Shown here in pieces: positions 12,437 through 25,114 of a stretch of DNA of 64,000 nt (positions are counted from its first letter, which is position 1; each line of letters opens with the position of its first letter). Both the position numbers and the translations under genes were made by a program. Origin of the DNA: Stomoxys calcitrans (lineage: Eukaryota > Arthropoda > Insecta > Diptera > Muscidae); the NCBI RefSeq assembly GCF_963082655.1, contig NC_081556.1, positions 156,366,578-156,430,577 of the forward strand, given 5' to 3'. The notes below the pieces were generated by a model. It worked only from the letters and a program-made list of their open reading frames with translations, searched no databases and was not told where the DNA came from.

Positions 12437-13576
12437 TATTTCTTATTTCTTATTTTGAGACAGATTCGCTCCCATTTCCCAACATAATGTAAATTCGGCA
12501 GATGACTGTTGCCAAATAGTGGCTGTTCGATTGTTGGAGCTAAGGTGGATCAAATGTCCTTTGCAGTAGCAAAAGAAAAGTAGCATTTTTAATGCGAAAA
12601 TAAAAGCAAATCTAAATTACTCTTCTCCTCTATCTGTGTCCGGATAAATATTTTGCTGAAGTCTTAGTTGGCCAGCATGCAACAGGGAAATAGTGAAACT
12701 GAAATTACGCTCAAACGAAATGTATTTTGTTTTTTTCTAATAACACTGCAGTATTTTCGGAAGACAAACTAAAATTTTTCCAAATACCAACACCACCCAC
12801 CTTCTTTGTATTACCTCCCTTGCATCTCCTTTTTTAGAGGAAATGAGCCAAATTTTTAGTTCATGAACTCAATTCAGTGTAGTGCTCGAGTACTTGTTGC
12901 AGTGGATAATGAATGCCATGATGGTATAGATGATTCGCCTTGCCTTGCATAGTGGCCGAAGGGGTTATATATGCTACCATTCGGCTACAAACGAAACAGT
13001 TTTTCGTAGCTCAAAGTTCATTTATAAGTTTCTAATTTGAAAAAAAAACCCCGTACTGGCAATGTGGCGCTTATCTTAAATGAACACACACACACTCACA
13101 TCTACAGCCAGGCAGTGAAAACTATCAAAGAGTATGAAAGCCAAAGGCGCTGCCCAATTGGAAATTTAACACTTTAGGAGATTTATAAAATTCACCCCCC
13201 CCCCCCCCCCCCCCCCCCCCATCTAGCTTCTGTGATGAAAATTAGACGATTTTGTTTTAAATTTTGCCAACTGGGACAATTTGAGCTGGCTCTGTGTGCA
13301 CCATTTGCCCCATTCAGTTTTTGTTTGTGTTGGGAGATTTTAACGAGGTGGGAATAATAATGGGGTTGGAAATTAAAAATACTACAAATTGTGCGGAGCA
13401 TGAAAAAAACAAAATAAAAAAGTTAGATAAGGCAATAGTCGGGGATGTCAACAATATAATACCATACACCTTACCTTATTAGACGATATCATTGTTTGTA
13501 TGCTACTCTGGTTTGATAAAAAAATTAATAGTTATTTTCAAATTTCGTCATTTACGTATGTACGAGTTTCACATTT
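12437..13576. other. Noncoding, with a 26-base C homopolymer at 13195-13220
   Basis: No transposon or array is recognised. The C26 run is the only notable structure; the short ORFs around it contain the resulting poly-Gly and are not credible. Confidence 0.6.
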
Positions 13577-15205
13577 GTATACCCACCACCGTAGGATAGA
13601 GGTATTCAGTCAGTCATTACGTTTGCAACACATCGAAATATCAATTTCCGACCCTACAAAGTATATATATTTCGGATGGTCGTAAAATTCCAAGACGATT
13701 TAACGATGTCCGTGTGTCTGTTCGTCTGTCTGTCCGTCCGTCTGTTGTAATCACTCTGGAGCCTTCAAAAATTGAGATATTGAGATGAAATTTGGCACAG
13801 ATACGTCTTTTTGATGCACGCTGATTAAGTTCTTGGACGGGCCAAATCGGACCATATTTGGATATAGTTGCTATATAGACCGATTTTCCGATAAAGGGTC
13901 TAAAGCCCATAAATGCTTTTTTTTTATCCGATTTTGCTGAAATTTTAAACAGTGAGTAGTTTTAGGCCTCCCGGCATCTGACCCAAATATGGTCCAGATT
14001 GGACTATATCTAGATATAGCTGTCATATAGACTGATCTGCCGATAAAGAGTCTGAAGCCCTTAAAAGCTTTATTTTTTTGCCCGATTTCGCTGAAATTAG
14101 AAACAGTAGGTTAAATTAAGCCTCCTGATATCTGCCCTAAACATGAAACAGTGAGTAGTTTTAGGCCTCCCGACATCTGACCCAAATATGCTTCAGATCG
14201 GACTATATCTAGATATAGCTGCCATATAGACCGATCTCCAGATGAAGGGTCTGAAGACCACTAAAGCTTTATTTATTACACGATTTCGCTGAAACTTGCA
14301 ACAATGAGTTATTTTAAGCCTCCCAGTGTCTGACCTAAATACGGATTAGATCGGTTAATATTTAGATATAACAGCCATATAGACCGATCTGCCGGTAAGG
14401 GGTTTGAAGTCTAAAAAAGTTTTATTTATTACCCGATTTCGCTGAAATTTGAAACAGTGGGTTAGTTTAAGCCTCCCAACATCCGACCCAAGGATGGTAC
14501 AGATCGGACTATATTTAGATATAGCTGTCATATAGATCGATCTCCCGATAAAGGGTCTGAAGGCCATAAAAGCTTTATTTATTACCCGATTTCGCTAAAA
14601 TTTGCAAAAGTGAATAATTTTAAGCCTCCCGAGATCTGACATTAATATAGATTAGATCGGTAAATATTTAGATATAGCTACCATGTAGATTGATCTCCAG
14701 ATAAAGGGTCTGAAGCCCATAAAAGCTTTATTTTTTAACCGATTTCGCTGAAATTTGAAACAGTGGGTAGTTTTATGTCTCCCAACATAGGACACAAATA
14801 TGGTTCAGATCGGACTATATTCAGATATAGCTGTGATGATGACCGATCTGCCGATAAAGGGTCTGAAACCCATAAAAGCTCTATTTATTACCCGATTTCG
14901 TTGAAATTTGAAACAGTAGGTAGTTTTAGGTCTCCCGACGTCCGTCCCAAATATGATTTGTATCGGACAATATTTAGATATAACTTCCATACAGAGCGAT
15001 CTGCCGATAAAGGGTCTGAAGCCCATAAAAGCTTTATTTTTTATCCGATTCCGCTGAAATTTGAAAAACAAAATTCAACAGTTACTTATATTTATTATAC
15101 CACTCAATGTCCGTACCGAATTTGGGTGCATAAGTCATGCAATTTTCACCGGATTGTGACGAAGGGGGGGTTTACATATACACCCGAGGTGGGGGTACAC
15201 ATGTC
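13577..15205 (-). repeat. 153-bp-family block 3 (type D)
   Basis: It opens with the inverted right module (TATACCCACCACCGTAGGAT, GTTTGCAACACATCGAAAT, TCCGTCCGTCTG). About ten units follow with GGGTCTGAAGCCCATAAAAG and TTTATTACCCGATTTCGCTG. Landmarks AGATATA at 14211, 14364 and 14517 give exactly 153 bp. It ends in a truncated left module (CACCCGAGGTGGGGGTAC) without the palindrome. Confidence 0.9.
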
Positions 15206-16030
15206 GGTTATATTTGTTGGTAATATAAGTTATTATGGATTGTAAGATTGTTGGTGTGCTCTTCGATATTTTTTATATTCGAAAAAAATGGATCAAAGAC
15301 TGTATAAATTTTTGTGTAACCAAACAGCGCGCTTCAAAAGAGTTTCAAGGATGTGAAAAAATTGGAAAAACATATCTGAGGGGAATACTTTGAAGGGGAC
15401 AAGTTTGTTATTGATAAATAAATAAATACGTTAAAAAATTTAAATAGCAATTATTTTTTTTATCATACCTCGTACACTTTCTAGGGTCTCAGATCATAAC
15501 TTCGATGAGTTACAAACGGAAGTACGATGTTAGTATTACTTTAAAGAGGAATTTTGGTTGTTCTGATTTATCCTTGAGAGACCTGGAACAGTTGAAGGCT
15601 GGTTTTAAAGTAATATTTTTTTTGTTGTTTCTGAAGAGCAGTCCAAAAAGCCTTAAAAGTTCGTAAAGTTATCTCCTTTCGTTCTAAATGGCTCACTTGT
15701 TCCGACTTTTTTTATTTCTATCCCACTGTGCGGCAGACAAACAAACTATGGTCGTCCAAGACTTTTCGTTCCCATGTTATTCCGAAACCTACACTTCAGC
15801 CATTGAATAAATATGTAACAAATGTATCACAGCTACTGTATGCAAGAAAACTAACAATGGGCGTATGAGTGATGTCAGCCTCTCTATGTTTATTATTAAT
15901 CATACGTAATATTATTGAAGGAAATCACAATTATCATAGACAGACTTTTTTGTAAGCAATTTTTTTCCAAACTTATCATACTTCCTCTCGTAGCCAATGT
16001 CTATGCTCTTTAATTTCTTTTTCTGTTGTA
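15206..16030. other. Noncoding, with a fragment of the type-A right module
   Basis: 15465-15535 matches the type-A right end (GGGTCTCAGATCATAACTTC, GAGTTACAAACGGAAG). 15718-15730 (CTATCCCACTGTG) is inverted relative to 22772-22784. Nothing else is recognised. Confidence 0.5.
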
Positions 16031-17330
16031 GTTGTTTTTGTACGATTGTCGATTGTATGTCGGTATGTGTGTGCCTTTTGTCTGCGATGGCTTGTTTGCT
16101 GTAAGCGAACTGCGAATAGTTGTTTTACCAGTGGTTAGATTTCACAAAAAAATGTTCATAACGACAAAATACAAACAAACACTCACTCAGCGACATACTC
16201 AATTCTATTCATTGGCCCACACAGGTCTGTTTGTGTGTATAGCAATGGCATACATAGATGCATACACACACACACATCGCAAACATAACCATTCGTTGTT
16301 CTCATTTGGCAAAAAGCAGAGAAACTCAACAAAGAAAAAAGTGTGGAGACTATAATGGTTTGGGCTGCAGCAGAGCCAAGCAAAGACGAGACATCGAGTG
16401 CCCCCGTCTAAACAACCTACCTTCCGTCATCGCCTTCAACTTTTTTTTTGTATGTCACAGTCAGTCTGAGTCTGCAATTCATAGACACGTTGAGTAGATT
16501 TGAGTATTCCTCAGTCGTCGTCGCCGTCTATGGCTGTCGTACGTACACAGAGCAACATAGGCTGGCTGCAAACCATTTGTGCAGCAAGATGTGTTTGGCC
16601 TATGCCTAGAGTGTGGTGAGTATGTATATCTGTGTGTAGATATGCGAAACTGTGTCGGCATGACCGAGTGCTCGTATGCTGGGGCCTGTTTTTGTGTTTT
16701 TTTTTTGTTTTTGCACTCATGGCCTATGGATTGGAGCTTTGTTTTGTGCAAAAACCCAACAACAAAAGCACACCATCAACATAATGTTGCTTTGTTGTTC
16801 GTACTCGTACTCGTTCTTGTTCTCGTTTTGCTTTGCTTTGTTTTGTTTTTGCTGAGTCTGACTTTTTAATGGTCCGTTGTAGTTAAAGCACGAATGCTTT
16901 GTGTTTCTTGCTGTGCTGCGAGCATATGCAATGTATGAAACATACTTAACTATGCATGTATAAACGACCATGTCTGTATGTACGTACTGCCTTGCTCTGA
17001 GTATTAATGCATGCTGCTTGTATTATGATTTTGCACAAAGTTTAGGGTTTATCAGCTTGTTTGCTTTTCCACTGAATTGTTGTGAAATTTGAGCAATTTC
17101 ACTAAAATAATTCAGAATGCCTCAAATAAATGGAGCAATGAATATCAAAAACACACAAACAAAAACCCCCCAAAACATTTACTGAATAATAAAAATTCCT
17201 AAAACAGAATTTGCATTTAATCAGCAAATGCTTAAAAATGTTAAATGCTTAATAATACAACAGAAACACATTTGTTTTAAATTTATCAAGAATGGCTAAA
17301 CAGAATAATACAATAAAAACGAATAAAAAT
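16031..17330. other. Repeat-poor noncoding island
   Basis: Mixed composition with CACACACA, TTGTTTTG and CGTACTCGTTC-like simple runs. The ORFs seen here are short and overlap on opposite strands. No coding signature. Confidence 0.5.
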
Positions 17331-17446
17331 GACTACTTTAGATTTTAATTTCATTAAAAAAAATATATGTTTGGGTTTTTTTGTTATATTTATTTGTTTT
17401 GGCTTGTTTTTATTATACCTACATGAGAAATTTTGGACTGATGAAG

Positions 17447-17695
17447 TCAACTGGAAGGCAACCGTAGCGGTGTGTTCAGCATATGACGCTGAGCGTCTGG
17501 ATTTGAATCCCTACGAGAGCATCGGACTCGGTAATAAAAGAAATTTATGTATTTTAATTTAAAACTTGAATCGCAAAGCACAAACGAGTTAAATCTTTGA
17601 TACGAAATCAGTTTTCGCTTATAGCAACATTCCATTCAGGAAGAGCGGGGAAACTTCTCTCATATCAATGAGTGCTAATTAAAGGCTGGTAAACT
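17447..17695 (+). mobile_element. SINE1, degenerate copy
   Basis: CAACCGTAGCGGTGTGTTCAG, GACGCTGAGCGTCTGG and ATTTGAATCC are a decayed tRNA-like head. At 17648 AACTTCTCTCATATCAATGA is tail sequence but inverted, so at least two fragments are mixed. Confidence 0.55.
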
Positions 17696-18164
17696 ATTGA
17701 TAATCTCAACATTCGATATTTCTAAAAATGAATATCGATAGTATCAATACTATCGTTGATTTAAAATCACCCATATTTCAAACGAAAATGAGAAGTAAAA
17801 ATCGGGAAATCGATTTATGTAAAAGCAATATCAATGCACAGACCGAATAAAACCAAATTTAATAAAGTCAGTTGGAAGTCATGGGAGAAATCTTTGCGCA
17901 AAGTTTTTGCTCATTCAGATGCCAAATTTAATAAAGTCAATTGGAAGTCATGAGAGAAATCGTTATACAAAATTTTTGCCAAACCGGATGCAAACTGCGC
18001 CCTCTATAGGCGTAATGTACCTTATAGGATACATTAGGGGTTGGATTGCTAATTTTTGTTAAATTTTGCAAAAAATTTAACTTTGCCGATAGAAAAAATA
18101 TCAATCGATATTTAGACAAAAAAATATAGTGCCGCTCGATACAATAGTCAATGTTACGATATTG

Positions 18165-18340
18165 CCTTTATTTGCCGAGTTCGAACGGCTTTAGTAGAGA
18201 AGTTTATACGGACGATTTCCTAAAGTCAATAGCTCACAAGTGCGGCTTAAAACATTTTCTTGTGTTCTTACCGGGATTTTAATCCGTGCCTTCAGCGTCA
18301 AAGGTGGATATGCTAAACTCTGAGCAACGCTGCCTCTGCT
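18165..18340 (-). mobile_element. SINE1, degenerate copy
   Basis: Minus-strand pieces in order: GCCGAGTTCGAACGGC (body), AACATTTTCT...ACCGGGATTTTAATCC (B-box region), then GCGTCAAAGGTGGATATGCTAA (head). Diverged. Confidence 0.6.
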
Positions 18341-18408
18341 TGTTATTAATGGCAAATTCAAACATTAAAACCAGTAAGGAAGAGGCAAAAGTCGCGCATT
18401 GCCGACTG

Positions 18409-19412
18409 TATAATACCCTACACCTACCCTACAAGTACAATGTGGGAGCTGTATTCAATTCTGAACCAATTTTGATGGATCTCGGTGGATGTTTTCAGAT
18501 GGGTTATATATTCAAACTGTAATAACTACGGTTCACAAATTACAACATTATTGGAAATCACCCTAAATCTGACAAACATATATATAGGAGCTACATCTAA
18601 GTCTGAACCGATTTCGAACAAACTTCTCAGATAGTGTGGTAGTCGGGGAAAGTGTTGTGTAACATTTTGGCAAGATTGGTCAAAAATGCGTTTTCAGTGG
18701 CTCTTGGAGCTATATCTAAAACTGAGCCAATTTCTATGAAATTCAGCCGAAATGTCAAAAGTCATAAGAAAATTCTTCCTGCCAAATTTCGAGGGAATCG
18801 GTTAACAAATGAGCACTTTATTGCAATATTTTTCAAAATAGGAAGAATATATATGGGAGCTACATCTAAATATGAATCGATGTCGAGGAAACCGTTGTTC
18901 AAAGTTTCGGCGAGATTGTTCAATAAATGCGCTTGCAGTGGCTCTAGAAGTTAAAATCGGGCGATATACATGTATGGCAGCTATATCTAAATCTAGACCG
19001 ATTTTAATGAAATTCACCAATAATATCGAGAGCCATAAGAAAATCCTTTCTGCAAAATATCGAGAGAATCGGTCAACAAATTACCATTTTATTGCATTAT
19101 TACTGCAAATCGGACGAATATATATATGGGAGCTATATCCAAATCTGACACGATTCTTTCCAATTTCAATTGGCTTCGTCTCTGATCTGAAAAACACGCC
19201 TGTATCAAATTTGAAGTCGATTGAATGGATACTGCGACCTGTACTTTGTGCATAATTTATCTTGGACAGGCGGACGGACATATCTAAATCGAATCAGAAA
19301 TTGATTCTGAGTCGATCGGTATCCTTATAAATGGGTCTATCTCTCTTCCTTCTGGGTGTTACAAACAAATGCACTAAGTTAAAATACTCTATACCACAGT
19401 AGTGGTGTACCC
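18409..19412 (+). repeat. 153-bp-family block 4 with type-C right end
   Basis: Diverged units built on GGAGCTATATCTAAATCTGA and AAATCGG alternate for about six periods. The right end (TTCTGAGTCGATCGGTATCC, then ACCACAGTAGTGGTGTACCC) differs from the type-A and type-B ends but is shared with block 13. The left module is missing. Confidence 0.75.
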
Positions 19413-19659
19413 AAAACAAAAATCCTCAAAGTACCCATTTAGGGCAAAGGTGAAAATCGGCATATTTTAGTACATTTTCTGTATAGGATACAAATACTGT
19501 TTGGTGCAAAAGAAATTTGCAAATGCTTAAGGGACGTATGAAGTGAAAAAATCGTAAGCCCGTATGGGGAATCTCGACTTTGCATTTTGAGTACTTTTTT
19601 TAACAAAAAATGCAAAAATTTCACGTTCTTCATAACACAAAATCCGGCACTGCAGTGCA
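19413..19659. other. Short unclassified spacer
   Basis: Lies between block 4 and the 3' end of the next element and may be its 3' UTR. The minus ORF over this region reads into the retrotransposon in the wrong frame. Confidence 0.4.
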
Positions 19660-21171
19660 TTGCGTTGGAGAGCATAGTTAAGGGTCGGAGAAGGGAGGGG
19701 GTAAGAGTCAGTTGTTTATATTGACATTTGTCTTGAATTTCTGGATGTCCAAGGTAGTGGCAAAGACATTTGCCGGAAGACGATTCCACATACATATGAA
19801 CCGTTCGAGCGAAAACATATTGTCTCATTAATGCATGGTCTGATCTACTGGCCAAACGATTATAAACTGATGTGAGCTTGTAGAAAGTGTCGTATTTCTG
19901 ACAAACAGCCTCATGTCGGGAATCAGAAGACTTATTTCCGAGGAACCCGCACCAAAGAAGAATCGATAGAACAGCGCCACACAATCCACATTTCGACAAT
20001 GCTCAAGGGAAACAATAGAGTTGGATACCCTACCATATCCAATCAACACCAACGCCCGCCGGTGGTCACGTCTAAGCAACCCCAGGGATGATTATGAAGC
20101 TCTGGCCCATATACGCATATTGTAATCCATCTTGGGCCCGATGTACCTAGTATTGATATTAAGAAGATCAGATGAGTGAAATATTTCTAACACTGCCTAA
20201 GAAAGCTCAAGCACTCGAGTACTCCCTTCGATACTTCGAATACATGATTTAACCTACGGACATCACATTGTATCTTCATTGACATAACATCAAGAGCGTC
20301 TGACTACTGGATATCTACAACGTCGGTAGATTTTGACGATTGTAAAGTGCCAGTGAATCGTTTGTGAGACAACAAACAGCACTTCCTCTTTCATGCATTA
20401 AAATCCACTCTGTTTATTCGATCCCCCACATCAAAAGTGACCAGCCAGATTACGTCCATAATCCGCTTCCTGTCTTCAATTTCTCGAAGTCTCTGCATAT
20501 GGTCGAATGAAAATTAATGACAGAGGTTGCTGTCGGCTGATCGGATTCGAAGTCTGACCCAATACAACGTCAATGAAAATAAGAAAATGACAGGGAGAAA
20601 GGACAGAGCCTCGTGGTACTCCTGCGGTCAATCTATATTCGCTAGATGATAACCCAACTACAACAACTCTTATAGTGCGATCTCGAAAAAAACGCGATAT
20701 AAATCAACAGAAGTTATTACCGACACCAAAAGCGACAAGCTTTGTAAGGAGTGCACCGTGCCAGACCCCGTTAAATGCCTTGGAGATATCTAGAGTCATG
20801 ACCTTACTCTCACCAAACTGATGAATAGAGCGACTCCAGGTCACCAGTAGAGTGATTCCTGCACAACATATACTGTCGGACCATTGGACTCTAAGTATCT
20901 CACAAGATGGTGATTAACCATGCTCTCCATAACCTTGAAAAGCACGGAGCATTACGCTATTCGGAGGGTTGGTAGCCTTGCCCTTCTTGGGTATAGGCTG
21001 CAGGTTCGTAATCTTCCAATGCGCAGGGAAAACACCCGCAAGGTTGAAAAGATTGCTTAAAAGACGAGCGAGCGTCGAAGAACACTTGCATAGAACAAGT
21101 GACGAAATGGCACATCCGGGCATGGGGATTTTGTTGACGTCGAGATCTGCAGCTCCCTTTGACCCCATGTG
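19660..21171 (-). mobile_element. Jockey-type non-LTR retrotransposon, RT to C-terminus
   Basis: Minus-strand order: LARLLSNLFNLAGVFPAHWK and LQPIPKKGK (about 21090-20970), RT core pieces in shifting frames (20.3-20.9 kb), then SLEHCRNVDCVALFYRFFFG (about 19990) and the C-terminal DIQKFKTNVNINN (about 19730). At least four frameshifts and many stops. The break at its 5' side coincides with the start of another element in the opposite direction. Confidence 0.85.
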
Positions 21172-22400
21172 TTCGAAAAAATATCCGGGAGTCAGCCATT
21201 ATTTTTCTACGAAAACAGATTTAGCTCGGCAGCTAATTCACAAACGAAATGGCAAATTATTCGGTAAATCGGTATAGGAAAATTCAAAAAATTAAACACT
21301 CGATAATGGAATTGATGTTGACGCACTGAATCAACAATTTGTGGACCTCAATTTGATTCCATCAGGCTTATCTAGTTTCTCTAGTCCTACAACATCTGCC
21401 GCACGTTTAACACTACCAACCAGCCGTAGCACATACGTTGAGCCTACCAACATGTTCGAATATAACTGTGCTTCACCATCTGAAGTCCTATCCTCCTGCC
21501 TTGCCGTCAAATCCAATGCTGTGGGATCTGACATATTACACCCAACATTCTTTAGAATCTCCTACCATTCATTCTTTCACATGTTACATATTGTACATCT
21601 TCAATACAATAATAACAACAAGTACGTTCCCTAATATTGTATATGGAAACACGCTAAGACTATTCCCATTGTGAAAGCTAATAAAAAATATAGGCCAATA
21701 GCCATATTACCTTTCTTTTCTAAAGTGTTTGAGAAAATTATCCACAAACAGATAACCTATCATAGTCATGACCAACACTTATTGTTTGACCGTCAGTCAG
21801 GAGTCCGAGTTAACCGCAGCTGTATCACAGCACTAATGGATGTATCAGAAAATATCAGGTATAACATCGACTCCGGAGACATTAAATTTCTAGTTTTGTT
21901 GGATCACTCGAAGGTTTTTAATTGTGTAAATCATGCTATACTCTGTTCAAACTTAGGACACTGTTTCACTTTTCTGAGACTTCCGTTCGACTGATCCATT
22001 CATACCTGAATCTCAGAACCCAATCGGTCAACTGCAATCAAATTGTCTCCACTGCACTAATTCTCAAAAGAGGTGTTCCTCAAGGCTGGATTCTTGGACC
22101 CCTATTTTTCTCTATGTACATACAGGATCCCCAGAATCATATAACACACTCAAATTTCCATGTTTACACTAAAGACGTCTAGCTATACCTAAGTAGCCCC
22201 AAATCTGGTATACAATCTAGTATTGCCTTGCTGAACGAGTACTTGCTTAATGTTCAAGTTTGGGCGAACAACAATGGATTAATCCTAAACCCTTCAAAGA
22301 CAGAATGTCTTATAATAAGCAAATCAAAACTCGACCAGTCCCTAATTGATCATCGCATCGTCTTGAATAACCAAATAATCACTGTTGTCAAAGATGTAAC
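21172..22400 (+). mobile_element. Second non-LTR retrotransposon, partial RT
   Basis: Frames from 21290 give DALNQQFVDLNLIPSGLSSF, then KKYRPIAILPFFSKVFEKII (21680), LLDHSKVFNCVNHAIL (about 21897) and RGVPQGWILGPLFFSMYI (22070). The YADD box reads YTKD at about 22163, so the catalytic aspartates are lost. The sequence then continues to NNGLILNPSKTECLIISKSK (about 22270). Frame breaks occur at 21634 and 21994. The RT wording differs from the Jockey element beside it. Confidence 0.85.
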
Positions 22401-22750
22401 AAATATCAATTGGACGTTATGGTCGATCAAAAAGGCGAAGGTTTGGGCCGATGTGTGAGATCTCGCATTGTTATGGTGACCTATGATTCGTTTTCTTTTG
22501 TTCGTTTTTGGAGATGTCCAAAGATTTTAGGCAAACCAATTGTGGTGTACCACTCAAAGTTGACCTCCTACGTTGCTCTAATGGAACAGTTGCCACATAA
22601 CCAATTTGCCGAAGAAATCAGGCGACAATTTGCTTCGAAGTCCACCAAATGGATTTGACACGTCTTCGAAGACCAATGCTGGTGGGAGAAATGCCCAAAG
22701 ATGCCACTTTTTCACGCACTTCGTCAATGTTCTCTGGTAAAAAGACCGAT
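22400..22750 (-). pseudogene. mariner/Tc1-like transposase fragment
   Basis: The minus strand reads PENIDEVREKVASLGIS (about 22730) and, after a stop and frameshift, GHHNNARSHTSAQTFAFLID (about 22480-22425). The expected catalytic HHDNA is HHNNA here. Core pieces are missing on both sides. Confidence 0.65.
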
Positions 22751-23585
22751 TTTGGATTAATCATGGCGGCGCACAGTGGGATAGAACCAAAAAAAAAAAA
22801 AATAGTAAAAATTGTGCCATTTGAAAACGGATTGAGATTAATCTTTGAATGGTTGAAACTGAAGTGGTATCGAGGTCATGTGCATAATTTCAAGAGCCTG
22901 GGTGGTCCGGGTGTATATTCGACTATTTTTTATTTTTCACTTAACAAAAGCATTTGTTGTTGGACTTTGCTGCAGTATGCATCAACATCTGACATTTCAC
23001 TTAAAAGTTAAACAATTTTGAACAAAAAAATCTGAAATGAGTGATTTTTTTGCACTAATTGGTCAAAAAAGTCTTTTTATTGATTAGTCTTTTTCTTCTT
23101 CTTTTGTGCATATTGAAGATGCGTTTTAAGTGCAATTTGAACCAGATATGTCATCTTAAACGGATGCAATTTCAAAATAAGCAAAAAAGTCTCCACAGCA
23201 AATTGACTAAAAAATGCCGATTTTGAAATCATAAGGGTATTTTGGAAATTAGAAAAAAATCGGGCATAATTTATTTTTAGATTTCTAAAGACAAAATTCA
23301 AGAGGAATTTTGAAGATATCTCTTTCAGCTCTAATCATTTCAATCCCATTGTGGGTTTCGGCGAAAAAATTGAAAATAAGTCCACAACTTTGTACCTGTG
23401 GATCTGAGCGGAAAAACATGTTCTAAACATTTGTAGAGGAGGACATATGCTTTCAGGAAAAGGCGTTGTTGGTCTATATCTTCTATTTCAACATTTAATT
23501 TTCTTCTAAAACTAAGTCACGAGTGGTAAAGAATCTGATGTTTGTAAAAAAGTCAGCAGAAAATACACTCAAAAGATGCTAACAC
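22751..23585. other. Noncoding; nothing recognised beyond a possible transposon end
   Basis: A 13-base word CACAGTGGGATAG at 22772 recurs inverted at 15718. The rest is AT-rich with no module or domain. The 120-residue ORF at 22649-23011 starts inside transposase antisense and is not credible. Confidence 0.45.
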
Positions 23586-23852
23586 AAATTTTGCCCATGA
23601 ACGTTCCACTAAGGAACAGGGGCAATCTTCTCACATATCAAAGAGTGCAGTCCGATTCAAGTTTGAGGTCAATGATAAGGGACCTCCTTTTGGTAGCCGA
23701 GTCCGAACGGCGTGTCACAGGGCAACACCTTTTTGGAGGGAAATTTTTGCATGACATAGTACCTAACAAATGTTGTCTGCTTAAGGAGGGGATGGTCTCG
23801 CTAGGATTCAAACCCAGTCATAGCCGGATTTGCTAACCTCTCTGCACTACAG
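23586..23852 (-). mobile_element. SINE1, copy b
   Basis: Full-length layout on the minus strand: tail TTTTGCCCATGAACGTTCC at 23588, body CTTTTTGGAGGGAA, B-box region AGGATTCAAACCCAG (23800-23820), head GCTAACCTCTCTGCACTAC. A mariner MITE begins six bases beyond its head. Confidence 0.85.
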
Positions 23853-23858
23853 ATTATA

Positions 23859-24095
23859 TTGGGTTGCCCAAAAAGTAATTGCGGATTTTTTAAAAGAAAG
23901 TAAATGCATTTTGAATAAAACTTAGAATGAACTTTAATCAAATATACTTTTTTTACACTTTTTTTCTAAAGCAAGCCAAAAGCAGCAGCTGATAACTGAC
24001 AGAAGAAAGAATGCAATTACAGAGTCACAAGCTGTGAAAAAATTTGTCAACGCCGACTATATGAAAAAACCGCAATTACTTTTTGGGCAACCCAA
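23859..24095 (+). mobile_element. mariner MITE, copy 1 (237 bp)
   Basis: Inverted termini TTGGGTTGCCCAAAAAGTAA and the mirror TTACTTTTTGGGCAACCCAA are perfect over about 27 bases, flanked by TA on both sides (23857-23858, 24096-24097). The terminus resembles the Hsmar1/cecropia-type mariner end (TTAGGTTGGTGCAAAAGTAA). It has no transposase gene, so it would move only with help in trans. Confidence 0.9.
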
Positions 24096-24237
24096 TATTT
24101 TAACAACTGTTATAATTGACTCTTCAACTAACTTCAGATAGGCATGGTCAGTGAAGTCCCCATACATTAAAATCGATTTAAAAGGTGAGGTTAACTGAGG
24201 ACTTGATTGACTCAAAAAACATGAAACAGGTATAAAC

Positions 24238-24995
24238 CTTTGAAAGAATCGAAAGAGAGTCAGTGAAAATGGGTGTGGCAGTAAATGGAGATAAGACGAA
24301 ATGGATGGTTTCAACTCCCAAAACGCCTTGCATAACCGAGCAGATAAAGAAAATGGAGAAAGTTGGGAACCACAACATTGAGACAGTCAGTAACTTCACC
24401 GCCGTAACCGAAACGAATGGCACCAGTTTTGAGATAAAGCGAAGAATAATACTGGCAAACAGATGCTACTTTGGACTAAGTAAGCAGTTTAGAAACAAGG
24501 CCACCTCTCGACAGACGAAGACTACACTTTACAAGACACTGATAATAACCGTGTTGTTAAGGTTCTGAGCCATGGGTACTTGTAAAAGCAGATGAAGCAG
24601 AGCTTGGAGTATTTGAGCGAGAGAGATTCTTCGTAAAATATATGGACCAGTTTGTGTTAATGGAGAATATAGACGACGTATGAACCACGAGCTGTATGAG
24701 CTGTATGACAACGATAGCTTAGTTACCGGCATCAAAATACAACGGCTGCGTTGGCTAGGTCATGCTGTCAGAATGGATGAAGAAGCTACAGCAAAGAAGT
24801 CTTTCGAAGACAACCACGTTGGTACACGCAATCTGGGAAGACCAAAAGCGCGATGGAAAGATCAAGTTGTCGGAGACACCTTGAAACTTGGTGTCAGAGA
24901 TTTTAGAATGAGCGCTGAAGATCGAGGCGCTTGGAACGCTATTCTACGTTCGGCTAGTGGAACAAATATTCTGTCATAGCCAATTAAAGTGAAAG
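24238..24995 (+). mobile_element. RTE-type retrotransposon, 3' fragment
   Basis: It repeats the 10590-11080 part of the RTE copy (FERIERESVKMGVAVNGDK, KRRIILANRCYFGLSKQF) and carries the C-terminus the other copy lacks: RLRWLGHAVRMDEEATAKK and LGRPKARWKDQV, to a stop at 24977-24979. One frame break lies at about 24565. It is a 5'-truncated insertion. Confidence 0.9.
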
Positions 24996-25112
24996 TATGG
25001 TATAAACCTTTGGAGTCGAATATTCTGGGGGAAGGCCCCCCAAAAAACCCCCATAATTGATATGTAACACGGTGTAAAAGGAGAGACATTTAGGAGTAGA
25101 GAACGAATTTAA
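24985..25112 (+). repeat. Family-E repeat fragment
   Basis: The phrases AACCTTTGGAGTCGAA, CCCCCCAAAAAACCCCC and TAGGAGTAGAGAACGAA match the family seen at 26281 and 44030. Family E has recurring AAATGAAAGGTGTTTGG/AGTACGAATCTGATAT words. Confidence 0.5.
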
Positions 25113-25114
25113 TA

